Shown piece by piece: positions 17,914 to 24,822 of a DNA stretch of 64,000 bases. Under the pieces are notes generated by a model. The model had not been told where the DNA came from and searched no databases. It saw nothing but the letters and a program-made list of their open reading frames with translations. The position numbers and the translations under genes are program-made. The stretch covers positions 558,001 to 622,000 of the forward strand of contig JAEMGR010000001.1 of the NCBI GenBank assembly GCA_016458225.1. The letters are read 5' to 3'. Source of the stretch: Myxococcaceae bacterium JPH2 (lineage in GTDB: Bacteria > Myxococcota > Myxococcia > Myxococcales > Myxococcaceae). Each line of letters starts with the position of its first letter. The stretch's first letter is position 1.

Positions 17914-19494
17914 GTGCCGACACCTCGAGACACCAACGATAGGACGTGGCAGCTCGCGCTCGGCGTCATCGCCCTGGGCGCCTGGTGCCTGCGTGCCCTG
18001 CCCTTCCTGCATCGCTACGGCGCGCTGGGTCACCCCACGAGCTATGACGAGGGCGTCTACTTCAGCGCCTCCGCCCTCCTCTGGCAGGGACAGCTCCCTT
18101 ACCGAGACTTCACCTTCGTCCACCCGCCCGGCGCGCTGCTGCTCTGGTCCTTGGCGTCGGTGTGGACAACGCACGTGGGTCCCGCGTCCGCCTTCGCGCT
18201 CGCGCGGTGGATGGCCACGGGAGTCGGTGCCCTCAACACGTTCCTCGCGGGCCGCTTGTCGCTCAAGGCCTGGGGACCGGTCGCCGCCGTCGTGACGGCG
18301 CTCACCTACGCGGTCCAGCCCGAGGCCATCACCCTGGAACGAGGCCCGTTCCTCGACCCCATCCTGAATCTCTGCTGCCTGGGCTTCGCGTCGGTCTGGC
18401 TCATGCGGCGCGGCGACGGAACCCCTCGCACGTGGCGCGCCGGTGTCCTCGCGGGCCTCGCCGTCTGCGTGAAGGCGCTGGGTGGAATCTGGGGAGTCGC
18501 CGCGCTGCTGTCTCGGCCCTCGGCGATGGGCTGGCGCCGTGTGCTTCAGGTCGTCCTCGCGGGAGCCCTCACCGCCGTGGCGGTGGTAGGTCCCTTGGCC
18601 GCGCGCGCGCCCGGCGCGTTCTTGCAGCAAGCGCTCCAGTTCCAGCTCCACCGCCCCGAGGATGGCTTCCTCGACCGGTGGTCGCGATTGCAAGACATGC
18701 TGCCCGAGCGGAGAGCGCTCGTCGTCGCGCTGGTGATGCTGGGATTGGTCGTGGCTCTGACGCGAGCCATCTGGCGACGAGGCGAGGAGCGCGCCGTGGA
18801 GCGATTCGTGGCCACGGCCTACGTGCTCACGGTCATCAGCTACCTGTTCGCGCACAGCTACTACACCACCTACAACGCCTTCCTCACCCCGACGCTGGCA
18901 CTGCTCGCGGGGCTCGGGGGCGCGACGATGGTGGGCTGGGGCCAGCGCCTGGGACGAATGGGCGGTCGTGGCGTGGCGGTCGTCGTGGTGCTCGCTGCGC
19001 TCCAACCAGCGCGTGAGCTGGCGCGAAGCCCGGCATCCGGCCCCACGATGGAGCTTCAGCTCGCGCGTCACGTCTATGCGCAGGCCGCCGAGGACACCAC
19101 GGTGTGTGCCTTTGAGCCCTCGTGGGGGCTCGTGGCCAACCGACTGCCGCCTCGCGTTCAGGACGCGCCCCAAGCCGTGGACCCGTACGCGTTGATGCTC
19201 AGTGAGGCCATCGGCTCCGGGTCGCGCTACGCCACCATCCAGGACGCCTTCCAGGCCGAGGATTCTCAGCTCGGCATGCGTGCGTTGCTGTCGCGGTGTG
19301 ACATCGCCATCCTGGGCGCGCGCGGACAACGGCAGCTCAATCCCGCGAGCCAACACTGGCTCGCGGAGCACTTCACGGAGCGACCACTGGAGCAGGTCCC
19401 CGGCGCCGGAGTGTGGGAGCGCCGCGACGAACCCCTCCATGCCGAGAGGCCCTGCCCCATCTCGCCGAAGTCGCCCGCAAGCCCTGGCTGCTGA
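17914..19494 (+). CDS. Polytopic membrane glycosyltransferase (GT39/ArnT-like)
   Basis: 526 residues from GTG at 17914; no good ribosome site is visible and no alternative start in frame is better. The first TM segment (LALGVIALGAWCLRALPFL) is followed by a luminal loop with the acidic catalytic motif of GT-C enzymes (HPTSYDEGVYF) and LPYRDFTFVHPPGALLLW. About ten further hydrophobic segments follow up to residue 380, then a soluble C-terminal part (FEPSWGLVANRLPPR). GT-C enzymes move sugars from polyprenyl-phosphate carriers at the outer face of the inner membrane. The acceptor is unknown. It ends 16 bp before the repeat that bounds the toxin-immunity cassette. Confidence 0.8.
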   Translation: MPTPRDTNDRTWQLALGVIALGAWCLRALPFLHRYGALGHPTSYDEGVYFSASALLWQGQLPYRDFTFVHPPGALLLWSLASVWTTHVGPASAFALARWMATGVGALNTFLAGRLSLKAWGPVAAVVTALTYAVQPEAITLERGPFLDPILNLCCLGFASVWLMRRGDGTPRTWRAGVLAGLAVCVKALGGIWGVAALLSRPSAMGWRRVLQVVLAGALTAVAVVGPLAARAPGAFLQQALQFQLHRPEDGFLDRWSRLQDMLPERRALVVALVMLGLVVALTRAIWRRGEERAVERFVATAYVLTVISYLFAHSYYTTYNAFLTPTLALLAGLGGATMVGWGQRLGRMGGRGVAVVVVLAALQPARELARSPASGPTMELQLARHVYAQAAEDTTVCAFEPSWGLVANRLPPRVQDAPQAVDPYALMLSEAIGSGSRYATIQDAFQAEDSQLGMRALLSRCDIAILGARGQRQLNPASQHWLAEHFTERPLEQVPGAGVWERRDEPLHAERPCPISPKSPASPGC

Positions 19495-19509
19495 GCTGTC
19501 CGACGCCGC

Positions 19510-19536
19510 GGCTCACGGGATGATGCGCCGGCGGCG
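19510..19536. repeat. 27-bp direct repeat, left copy (duplicate of an SDR gene 3' end)
   Basis: Matches 20727-20753 at 26 of 27 positions (mismatch at 19528). Read on the minus strand it encodes the tail R-R-R-I-I-P-stop, which is the C-terminus of the SDR gene ending at 20730. It lies 10 bp beyond the immunity gene stop. Confidence 0.85.
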
Positions 19537-19546
19537 CCCCTGATGC

Positions 19547-20017
19547 TTACTGATCGCGGAGCCAGAACCAGCGCCCCTCGGAGTGGAGTGCGCGCTCGAG
19601 GAAGTCCGAGAACGAGGGCGCAATCTGGGCGCAGTAGTACGGGTCAGGGAACCCCTCGCGGTAACCATCGATGATGGGATACCGGCCGGACTGCTGCTGC
19701 CCCACGTCCACGATGATGTAGTTGCTGTCCTGGAGCGCACATGCGACGTACCACGACACGGGGCCCGCCTTGTCACTATCGCTCTGACTCATGACGACCC
19801 GCGCACGCCGAATCATGGCGAGCGGCAGGAAGTGGTAGTCCGAGTCGGTGGTGTCGAACAGCTTCGCGCCATCGCAGTGCAGATAGAACGCGCGCATGTC
19901 CGGATCGAGGCGCCAGCCCACGCGAGCCTCGAACTCGGCAATATGCTCCGGTGTGGCCGGCGGATTCGGGAAATGGCTCCGCGACACCTCGGACAGCAAG
20001 TCGCTCATGGTCGACAT
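19547..20017 (-). CDS. SUKH-family (SMI1/KNR4) immunity protein
   Basis: 156 residues with SMI1/KNR4 (SUKH) features: an N-terminal helix pair (HIAEFEARVGWRLDPDMRAF), then FYLHCDGAKLF, the family L-P-x-x-x-x-F-Y/L-x-x-x-G pattern, a central FLPLAMIRRARVV, VDVGQQQSGRYPIIDG and APSFSDFLERALHSEG near the end. SUKH proteins are the commonest immunity proteins of bacterial polymorphic toxins and often neutralise nucleases. It starts 4 bp after the toxin stop with GGAGAG just upstream, so it is translated from the same mRNA. It probably protects the cytoplasm from the nuclease encoded upstream. A second in-frame ATG lies 9 bp inside. Confidence 0.88.
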   Translation of the reverse strand: MSTMSDLLSEVSRSHFPNPPATPEHIAEFEARVGWRLDPDMRAFYLHCDGAKLFDTTDSDYHFLPLAMIRRARVVMSQSDSDKAGPVSWYVACALQDSNYIIVDVGQQQSGRYPIIDGYREGFPDPYYCAQIAPSFSDFLERALHSEGRWFWLRDQ

Positions 20018-20021
20018 GTGG

Positions 20022-20633
20022 CTACTCTCCGTAGGGATAGCTACCGCCCGCGCTCGTCCACGGTGGCTCGTTCGCGTAGCACTGGTTGTAGAGCCCTTGG
20101 AGTGTTTCGTGAATCTCCTTCGGATAGGGAATCAGGTTGTCCCAGTCCGTTGGGTTGCCTCCGTGCTTGAGGTCCCGGATGTGGTGTCCCTGGTAGGGAG
20201 AGCCATCTGCCTCACGTGGCCACGCGCCGAATCTCTCGGCCCAGCGTTCACGGAATCCCTCGCGGATGGCTTTCCACCGAGAACGCGCAACCTCGTTCTC
20301 TGCCTTCGTCAACTCAGGGTAGTTACAGCAACAGTTGGCCTGCGCGAACCGGCTGCCGGTGCGGACAACCGTTCCCTCGTAGTCCATCTTCACGTCCGCG
20401 AGCCAGATGCAGCCCTGAAGCACGTGCCCCTCTCCGGCACACTTGTCGCGGCAATAGTCCATGATTTGCGGACTGCACTGCCAAGGGCCAAAGAAGATGA
20501 CGGTGCGAAACTGTCCGCCACCGGGGACGGCCACCTGGGGACCGACCCATCGCTTGACGCCCCCGGCGGTGGACATCGCCCCCTCAGCACATGCAGCAAG
20601 GGTGAGCGCGGCAGCGGCCGAAACGATGCGCAT
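20022..20633 (-). CDS. SitA-like lipoprotein toxin with C-terminal HNH/GHH nuclease domain
   Basis: 203 residues from ATG at 20631-20633 (a GTG five codons earlier is possible). A lipoprotein signal (MRIVSAAAALTLAAC) is followed by a Cys-rich middle (seven or more cysteines, including NCCCN) and an HNH-type nuclease motif near the C-terminus: QGHHIRDLKHGG, then DWDNLIPYPKEIH, giving the H-H, N and H metal and catalytic residues. This design matches the SitA toxins of myxobacteria, lipoproteins passed between cells by TraA/TraB outer-membrane exchange and neutralised by SitI immunity proteins. A SUKH immunity gene follows by 4 bp. No sitB-like gene is present. SitA class is inferred, not proven. 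Confidence 0.75.
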   Translation of the reverse strand: MRIVSAAAALTLAACAEGAMSTAGGVKRWVGPQVAVPGGGQFRTVIFFGPWQCSPQIMDYCRDKCAGEGHVLQGCIWLADVKMDYEGTVVRTGSRFAQANCCCNYPELTKAENEVARSRWKAIREGFRERWAERFGAWPREADGSPYQGHHIRDLKHGGNPTDWDNLIPYPKEIHETLQGLYNQCYANEPPWTSAGGSYPYGE

Positions 20634-20726
20634 GAGCGTGCTCTTCACGCGGATCAAGCTAACGCAGAACAGCCAGTACAATCAGGACACCGCCCCCATC
20701 GTGCCGACCGTGCCCTCAGGCGACAG

Positions 20727-20753
20727 GGCTCACGGGATGATGCGACGGCGGCG
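20727..20753. repeat. 27-bp direct repeat, right copy (overlaps the SDR gene 3' end)
   Basis: GGCTCACGGGATGATGCG plus nine bases. Bases 20730-20753 are the last eight codons of the SDR gene including its stop. Its partner is at 19510-19536, 1217 bp away. No other copy was noticed in the window. Confidence 0.85.
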
Positions 20754-21788
20754 GAGGTCCTCGAACAGCCCGAGGAACATCGCCTCGGTGTCGACGTACT
20801 CGTGGAACCCGAAGCGGCGCGCCTTCGAGCCATCCGCGAACATGTCGTAGTCCCAGGAGAAGACAAAGTCGCCGAAGCGCCAGGACGACACGTCTCGGTA
20901 GGGCGTGGGCACGAGTCCGTGCTTCCGCTGCATCGCGGTCCACACGGGCTCCTTGTCCGCCATGACGACGTCCAGTGACATGGGCAGCGGCGGCGCGACC
21001 TCCAAGCCGAACGAGCGCGCGAGTCGAGGCCACAGCTCATTCCAACGGAAGAGGTCGCCGTTGTTGATGTTGAACGCCTGATTGGCGCACTGCTCGCTCG
21101 TGGCCGCCCACACGGTGGCCTTGGCGAGCAGCCCCGCGTCTGTCATCTCCAAAAGCTTGTCATACGCGCCCGGCTTGCCCGGGAAGCGCAGCGGAATCCC
21201 CAGCTCCTTCGACATGGACGCATAGACCGCGATGACCATGGCGAGGTTCATCGGGTTGCCCAGCGCGAAGCCTCCCACCACCGAGGGGCGGATGGCGGAC
21301 CACGTCCACGCCTTGCCCTGCTGCCGCGACTCCAGGAACGCCTGCTGGTCCACGTTGAACTCAGGCGGCATGTGCGGCGCGTCCGTCTCGCGGGCGGGGG
21401 TCTTGAACGGCCCGAGGTGCGCGCCGTAGACCTTGTAGCCCTGCATCAAGCTGATGTGCCGCAGACCAGGGGCAATCGGCTCAATGGCATCCACGACGTT
21501 GACGAGCATGGCCAGGTTGGGCGGAACCAGCTCCGCCCAGGTGGGCCGGTCTTGATAGGCCGCATAGAAGATATGCGTGACGTGCGTGAGGCCCGCGAGC
21601 TGCCGGCGACAATCTTCAGCGCTGAGCAGATCCACCGCGACGTGACGGATCCGCCCCTGCGCGTCGCCGCCTCGACGCGACAGGCCCACGACGTCCCAGT
21701 CCGGCAGCGTGGAGAGATATTGAACGAGGTTCCGACCAATGACGCCTTGCGCACCGACGACGAGCGCGACCTTGTGATGGGTATTCAT
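20730..21788 (-). CDS. SDR oxidoreductase of the PRISE (progesterone 5-beta-reductase/iridoid synthase-like) family
   Basis: 352 residues from ATG at 21786-21788. NAD(P)-binding motif ALVVGAQGVIGRNLVQYL at the N-terminus; RHISLMQGYKVYGAHLGPFK carries the conserved Lys and Tyr region of PRISE enzymes, followed by the family tail TPARETD. PRISE enzymes reduce enones with NADPH, and plant and bacterial members act on progesterone-like or small enone substrates. Length (350-390) fits. The gene lies 42 bp downstream of another SDR gene on the same strand, so they are probably co-transcribed. Its 3' end is duplicated at 19510-19536 beyond the toxin cassette. Confidence 0.85.
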   Translation of the reverse strand: MNTHHKVALVVGAQGVIGRNLVQYLSTLPDWDVVGLSRRGGDAQGRIRHVAVDLLSAEDCRRQLAGLTHVTHIFYAAYQDRPTWAELVPPNLAMLVNVVDAIEPIAPGLRHISLMQGYKVYGAHLGPFKTPARETDAPHMPPEFNVDQQAFLESRQQGKAWTWSAIRPSVVGGFALGNPMNLAMVIAVYASMSKELGIPLRFPGKPGAYDKLLEMTDAGLLAKATVWAATSEQCANQAFNINNGDLFRWNELWPRLARSFGLEVAPPLPMSLDVVMADKEPVWTAMQRKHGLVPTPYRDVSSWRFGDFVFSWDYDMFADGSKARRFGFHEYVDTEAMFLGLFEDLRRRRIIP

Positions 21789-21830
21789 GGATGTCCTTGC
21801 GAAGTGTCGCGACAACTGCAGAGGTCCGGC

Positions 21831-22625
21831 TCAGGCGAGGGTGTCGACGACGCCGCCATCGACGCGCAGCGCGGCGCCGGTGGTGGCGGAGGCCAGGGGC
21901 GAGCAGACATAGGCCACGAGGTTGGCCACCTCCTCCGGCGTGGCCATGCGCTGGAGCAATGAGGTGGAGCGGTGCTCTCGCACGAAGGCCGTTCCGGCCT
22001 CTTCGATGGACTGGCCCGCCTTCGCGGCGGAGTCCTTCAGCATCGCCTCCACGCCCTCGGACAGCGTGGGGCCGGGCAGCACCGCGTTCACCGTCACGCC
22101 CGTGCCCGCCACGCGCTTGGCCAGGCCGCGCGAGACCGCGAGGTTCGCCGTCTTGGTGACGCCGTAGTGGATCATCTCCACCGGGATGTTCAGCGCCGAC
22201 TCGGACGAGATGAACACGACGCGGCCCCAGCCCTTGGACACCATGCTCGGGAGGTACTCACGCGACAGGCGAACGCCCGACAGCACGTTCACCTCGAAGA
22301 AGCGCGACCACTCCTCGTCCGGAATCTCGAAGAAGTCGTGCGGCCCGAAGATGCCCATGTTGTTGATGAGGATGTCGGCGGCGGGCTCGGCCTTGCGCAG
22401 CACCGCGCTGCCCGCCGCCGTGCTCAGGTCGGCGGCCACGCCGCGCACCGTGGCTCCGGGCACGGCCTTCTTCAGCGCCGCCACCGCCTTGTCCACGGAG
22501 TCCTGCTTGCGACCGTTCACCACCACGACCGCGCCGCACTCGGCGAGCCGCTTCGCGATGGCGAAGCCGATGCCCACCGTGGAGCCGGAGACGATGGCGG
22601 TCTTCTGCGACAGGTCGATCTTCAT
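21831..22625 (-). CDS. Classical SDR oxidoreductase
   Basis: 264 residues from ATG at 22623-22625; the longer open frame upstream lacks homology. Cofactor motif IVSGSTVGIGFAIAKRL (TGxxxGIG type, Ser replacing the first Thr), NNMG in place of NNAG, and the catalytic Ser-Tyr-Lys set in FISSESALN and HYGVTKTANL. The C-terminal motif GAALRVDGGVVDTLA is standard. The Arg after the cofactor loop (VNGRKQ) suggests NADPH. It is first in an operon with the PRISE-type SDR, so the two may act in sequence on one ketone or enone substrate, which cannot be named. Confidence 0.88.
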   Translation of the reverse strand: MKIDLSQKTAIVSGSTVGIGFAIAKRLAECGAVVVVNGRKQDSVDKAVAALKKAVPGATVRGVAADLSTAAGSAVLRKAEPAADILINNMGIFGPHDFFEIPDEEWSRFFEVNVLSGVRLSREYLPSMVSKGWGRVVFISSESALNIPVEMIHYGVTKTANLAVSRGLAKRVAGTGVTVNAVLPGPTLSEGVEAMLKDSAAKAGQSIEEAGTAFVREHRSTSLLQRMATPEEVANLVAYVCSPLASATTGAALRVDGGVVDTLA

Positions 22626-23133
22626 GACAGGGCACTCACTCGAAGGAAGGCGCTCGGGACGCTCGGCCCCGGGCGCGACGTGAACGCGGAGCCCGGCACC
22701 CACGCCGCGCTCCACGGCACCGAGCCCACTGGGGAGCCCGGTCGAAGACAAGGACGTCAGCCGTGGGCTGTCCGCCCCAAGAAGCTTGAAGGGCTCGTGC
22801 GCAACGCGCGTCACGAGCCCCACCGTGCGCCGAGGCACTCGCAAGCACCGCGGCATTCGGTGGTAGCCCGATATGCGCCACGCACGACTCGCGAGCCACG
22901 CGACCTGGGGCACAACGCTTGTGCCGCGCGAGCACAACCGCGCGCTCGCGCGTCCAGCGGACCCCAGCCCTGTCGTGGATGTTGGTGGACTGAATGTTTT
23001 CAAGGGCACGGTTGTGCCACCGCGCTCGGATTCACTCTGCGCGCAAGCGAGCCCGGCTGCGTGCGAGTTCTGAGGCCCGAGGGCTCAGCGCTTTGGCCCA
23101 AACACCGGGCGCGCGCGTATCATGCGCGTCCTT
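22626..23133. other. 508-bp divergent intergenic region with a 9-bp hairpin
   Basis: Lies between the SDR operon and the receiver gene. A perfect inverted repeat GGGCTCGTG (22791-22799) / CACGAGCCC (22812-22820) with a 12-nt loop sits about 170-195 bp upstream of the SDR start and could be an operator. The open frames on both strands look like GC artefacts: no signal, motif or ribosome site goes with them. No RNA gene was recognised. Confidence 0.45.
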
Positions 23134-23508
23134 ATGTCTGACACTCCCACCCTGCTGCTGGTGGATGACGACAGCTTCGTTCGTCGCATCCTCAAGGACG
23201 TCATCACCGATACGGGCATCGACCTTCGGGTGCTCGAAGCAGCGGATGGCGAAGAAGGTCTGGCCGTGGCCGAGCGCGAGCAGCCCGCGGTGATGTTCCT
23301 GGACCTCTTCATGCCGAAGAAGAGCGGGCTCGAAGTGCTGGGAGCCATCAAGCACGTGTCGCCAGGAACGCGCGTGCTCGTCATCAGCAGCATGGACGCG
23401 GAGCCGGTGGTGGAGCAGGCCATCTCCGCGGGCGCCGTGGGTTTCGTGGGCAAGCCCTTCCATCCCCTGGAGATTGCTTCCGCCGTACGCCAGGCGCTCG
23501 CCCACTGA
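23134..23508 (+). CDS. Single-domain response regulator (CheY-like receiver)
   Basis: 124 residues from ATG at 23134 (ATG at 23122 is an alternative; neither has a strong ribosome site). Receiver motifs: acidic pair in LLLVDDDSFVRR, phospho-acceptor Asp in VMFLDLFMPKKSG, Thr/Ser switch in VLVISSMDA, and Lys in FVGKPFHPLE. There is no output domain. A PilZ-domain gene starts 13 bp after its stop and a histidine kinase lies 1.2 kb downstream on the same strand. Pairing with that kinase is possible. Confidence 0.88.
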   Translation: MSDTPTLLLVDDDSFVRRILKDVITDTGIDLRVLEAADGEEGLAVAEREQPAVMFLDLFMPKKSGLEVLGAIKHVSPGTRVLVISSMDAEPVVEQAISAGAVGFVGKPFHPLEIASAVRQALAH

Positions 23509-23521
23509 CCCAGAGGTGCCC

Positions 23522-24619
23522 GTGTCGTCCTCCGTTGTGAATTACTGGGTGGGAGACTCGCTCGGCCGCGTTCTGGGCCCGCTGACCCTCCAGGCCTTTC
23601 GAGATCTCATCTCCTCCGGCCGACTCAAGGCCGCGGTGCGCGCGTCCCGAGACGGGACGACCTGGCTGCCCATCCAAGAGCTGGCCGAGGTGCGCGACCT
23701 CTTCGCCGCCGCGCAGCCCACCGCCTCCATGGAGGTCCAGCAGGCCGAGCGCCTGCGCACGCAGCTTCGCGGACTGCTCAACCTCGGACCGCTCGACGTG
23801 TTCGGCATGAAGCCCACCGCGAGCCTCGACGAGGTGCGCCTGGCCTTCTTCCGCATGGCGAAGCGCTTCTCGCCGGAGCACCTGTCGCCGGAGACGCATC
23901 CGGAGCTGAAGAAGGTGTCGGCGGAGATCTTCGACTTCCTCGCGCGGCGCATGCGCGACGCCGAAGCCCTCTACACGTTGAACAACAACCCCGTGCCTCG
24001 GGCGCCGCCGCCTCGGCTGGACGTCAGCGCGACCGTGCCGCCGCCCCCGGCTCCCGCGCCGCGTGCCGCGCCTGTCGCTCCGCCTCCCCCGGCGAACGTC
24101 GTCCGCCCGCCGCCCGCGCCACCACCGCCCGCGCCGCCACCTCGGCCCCCGCCGGTGATGACCCCGGTGGCCCGCGCTCCCGTGGCTCCGCCGCCTCCCG
24201 CGCCGCCGCCGCCACCTCCGGCGCCCGTGCGTCGCGCGGCTCCCGCTCCTGCGGCTCCGGCGTATACGAGCGCGGAGTTCGTGGGTCTGGAGCGCCGCAC
24301 CGACGACCGCATCCACGCGGACGTGAAGGTGTCACTCCAGAACGCAGGCATCTTCACCGACCACCGCATCATCAACCTGTCCTCTGGCGGACTCTTCATC
24401 GCCACGGACAAGCCGCTGCGGCTGGGAACTCAGGTGGAGCTGACCCTGCGGTTCGATGATCCGGCGCGGGTGATGACGATGCGCAGCTCGGTCATCTGGG
24501 AGAACTCGCTGGATGACGGCAAGAACCCGCGCGGCTACGGGTTGCGCCTGAGCAGCCTCCGCCCCGAGGAGCGGGACTTCATCCAGCAGTACTTGAAGCG
24601 GCGAGTGAAGAAGCCCTGA
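23522..24619 (+). CDS. GYF/J-like/PilZ three-part protein
   Basis: 365 residues from GTG at 23522 with AGAGGTG upstream. Residues 5-60 (VNYWVGDSLGRVLGPLTLQA, then TWLPIQELAEV) resemble a GYF_2-type domain. Residues 85-150 (LDVFGMKPTASLDEVRLAFF) resemble a J domain, but SPEH replaces the HPD motif needed to stimulate Hsp70. Residues 155-250 are a proline/alanine linker. The last 105 residues are a PilZ domain: RRTDDRIHADVKV for the RxxxR motif and NLSSGGLFIA for the D/NxSxxG motif, so cyclic di-GMP binding is likely. This PilZ form belongs to a family expanded in Myxococcus (TIGR02266-like). Possible role in motility or surface control; not established. Confidence 0.72.
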   Translation: MSSSVVNYWVGDSLGRVLGPLTLQAFRDLISSGRLKAAVRASRDGTTWLPIQELAEVRDLFAAAQPTASMEVQQAERLRTQLRGLLNLGPLDVFGMKPTASLDEVRLAFFRMAKRFSPEHLSPETHPELKKVSAEIFDFLARRMRDAEALYTLNNNPVPRAPPPRLDVSATVPPPPAPAPRAAPVAPPPPANVVRPPPAPPPPAPPPRPPPVMTPVARAPVAPPPPAPPPPPPAPVRRAAPAPAAPAYTSAEFVGLERRTDDRIHADVKVSLQNAGIFTDHRIINLSSGGLFIATDKPLRLGTQVELTLRFDDPARVMTMRSSVIWENSLDDGKNPRGYGLRLSSLRPEERDFIQQYLKRRVKKP

Positions 24620-24622
24620 CGG

Positions 24623-24733
24623 CTACAGGAACTGCCCCAGGAACACACCCGCGGCCATCACGAAGGTCGCCATCACCGCCACGACGGCCTTCAGCTCGAC
24701 ATCTTCGCGGTCCATCACATTCGAGAACTTCAT
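24623..24733 (-). CDS. 36-residue small membrane protein
   Basis: Minus-strand frame MKFSNVMDREDVELKAVV followed by one hydrophobic helix (AVMATFVMAAGVFLGQFL) and a stop, so the C-terminus is the membrane segment. AAGGGG lies 6 nt before the ATG. It converges with the PilZ-type gene (4-bp gap) and is divergent from the histidine kinase. Real translation is supported by the ribosome site, a TM helix with an acidic N-terminal half, and good codon use. Function unknown; many such proteins modulate larger membrane complexes. Confidence 0.6.
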   Translation of the reverse strand: MKFSNVMDREDVELKAVVAVMATFVMAAGVFLGQFL

Positions 24734-24822
24734 CGTCGGCCCCTTGGTCAATCCCCTCGCCCCTTCCTACGGCGTCGGCTTCTCGTGATTGCATCGCGTG
24801 TCCGGACACCTTGCGCCGGACG

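Larger units (their letters stand above)
19510..20753. mobile_element. Candidate mobile toxin-immunity cassette bounded by a 27-bp direct repeat
   Basis: The toxin and immunity genes fill the space between two copies of the SDR gene 3' end, with only 10 bp and about 93 bp of extra sequence. Duplication of a gene's 3' end around inserted DNA is the mark of site-specific or homologous integration that restores the gene. No integrase or transposase is inside. The toxin gene is low in GC (31 and 33 of 60 bases in lines 20101-20160 and 20281-20340, hand counted, against 48 of 60 in line 21841-21900). Recombination with a related strain is an alternative origin. Confidence 0.6.

Noticed and set aside
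22626-23009. Upstream extension of the SDR frame at 21831-22625 into the 508-bp gap
   Set aside because: The sequence before MKIDLSQKTAIVSG has no family similarity, and the cofactor loop is at the expected distance from the chosen start.
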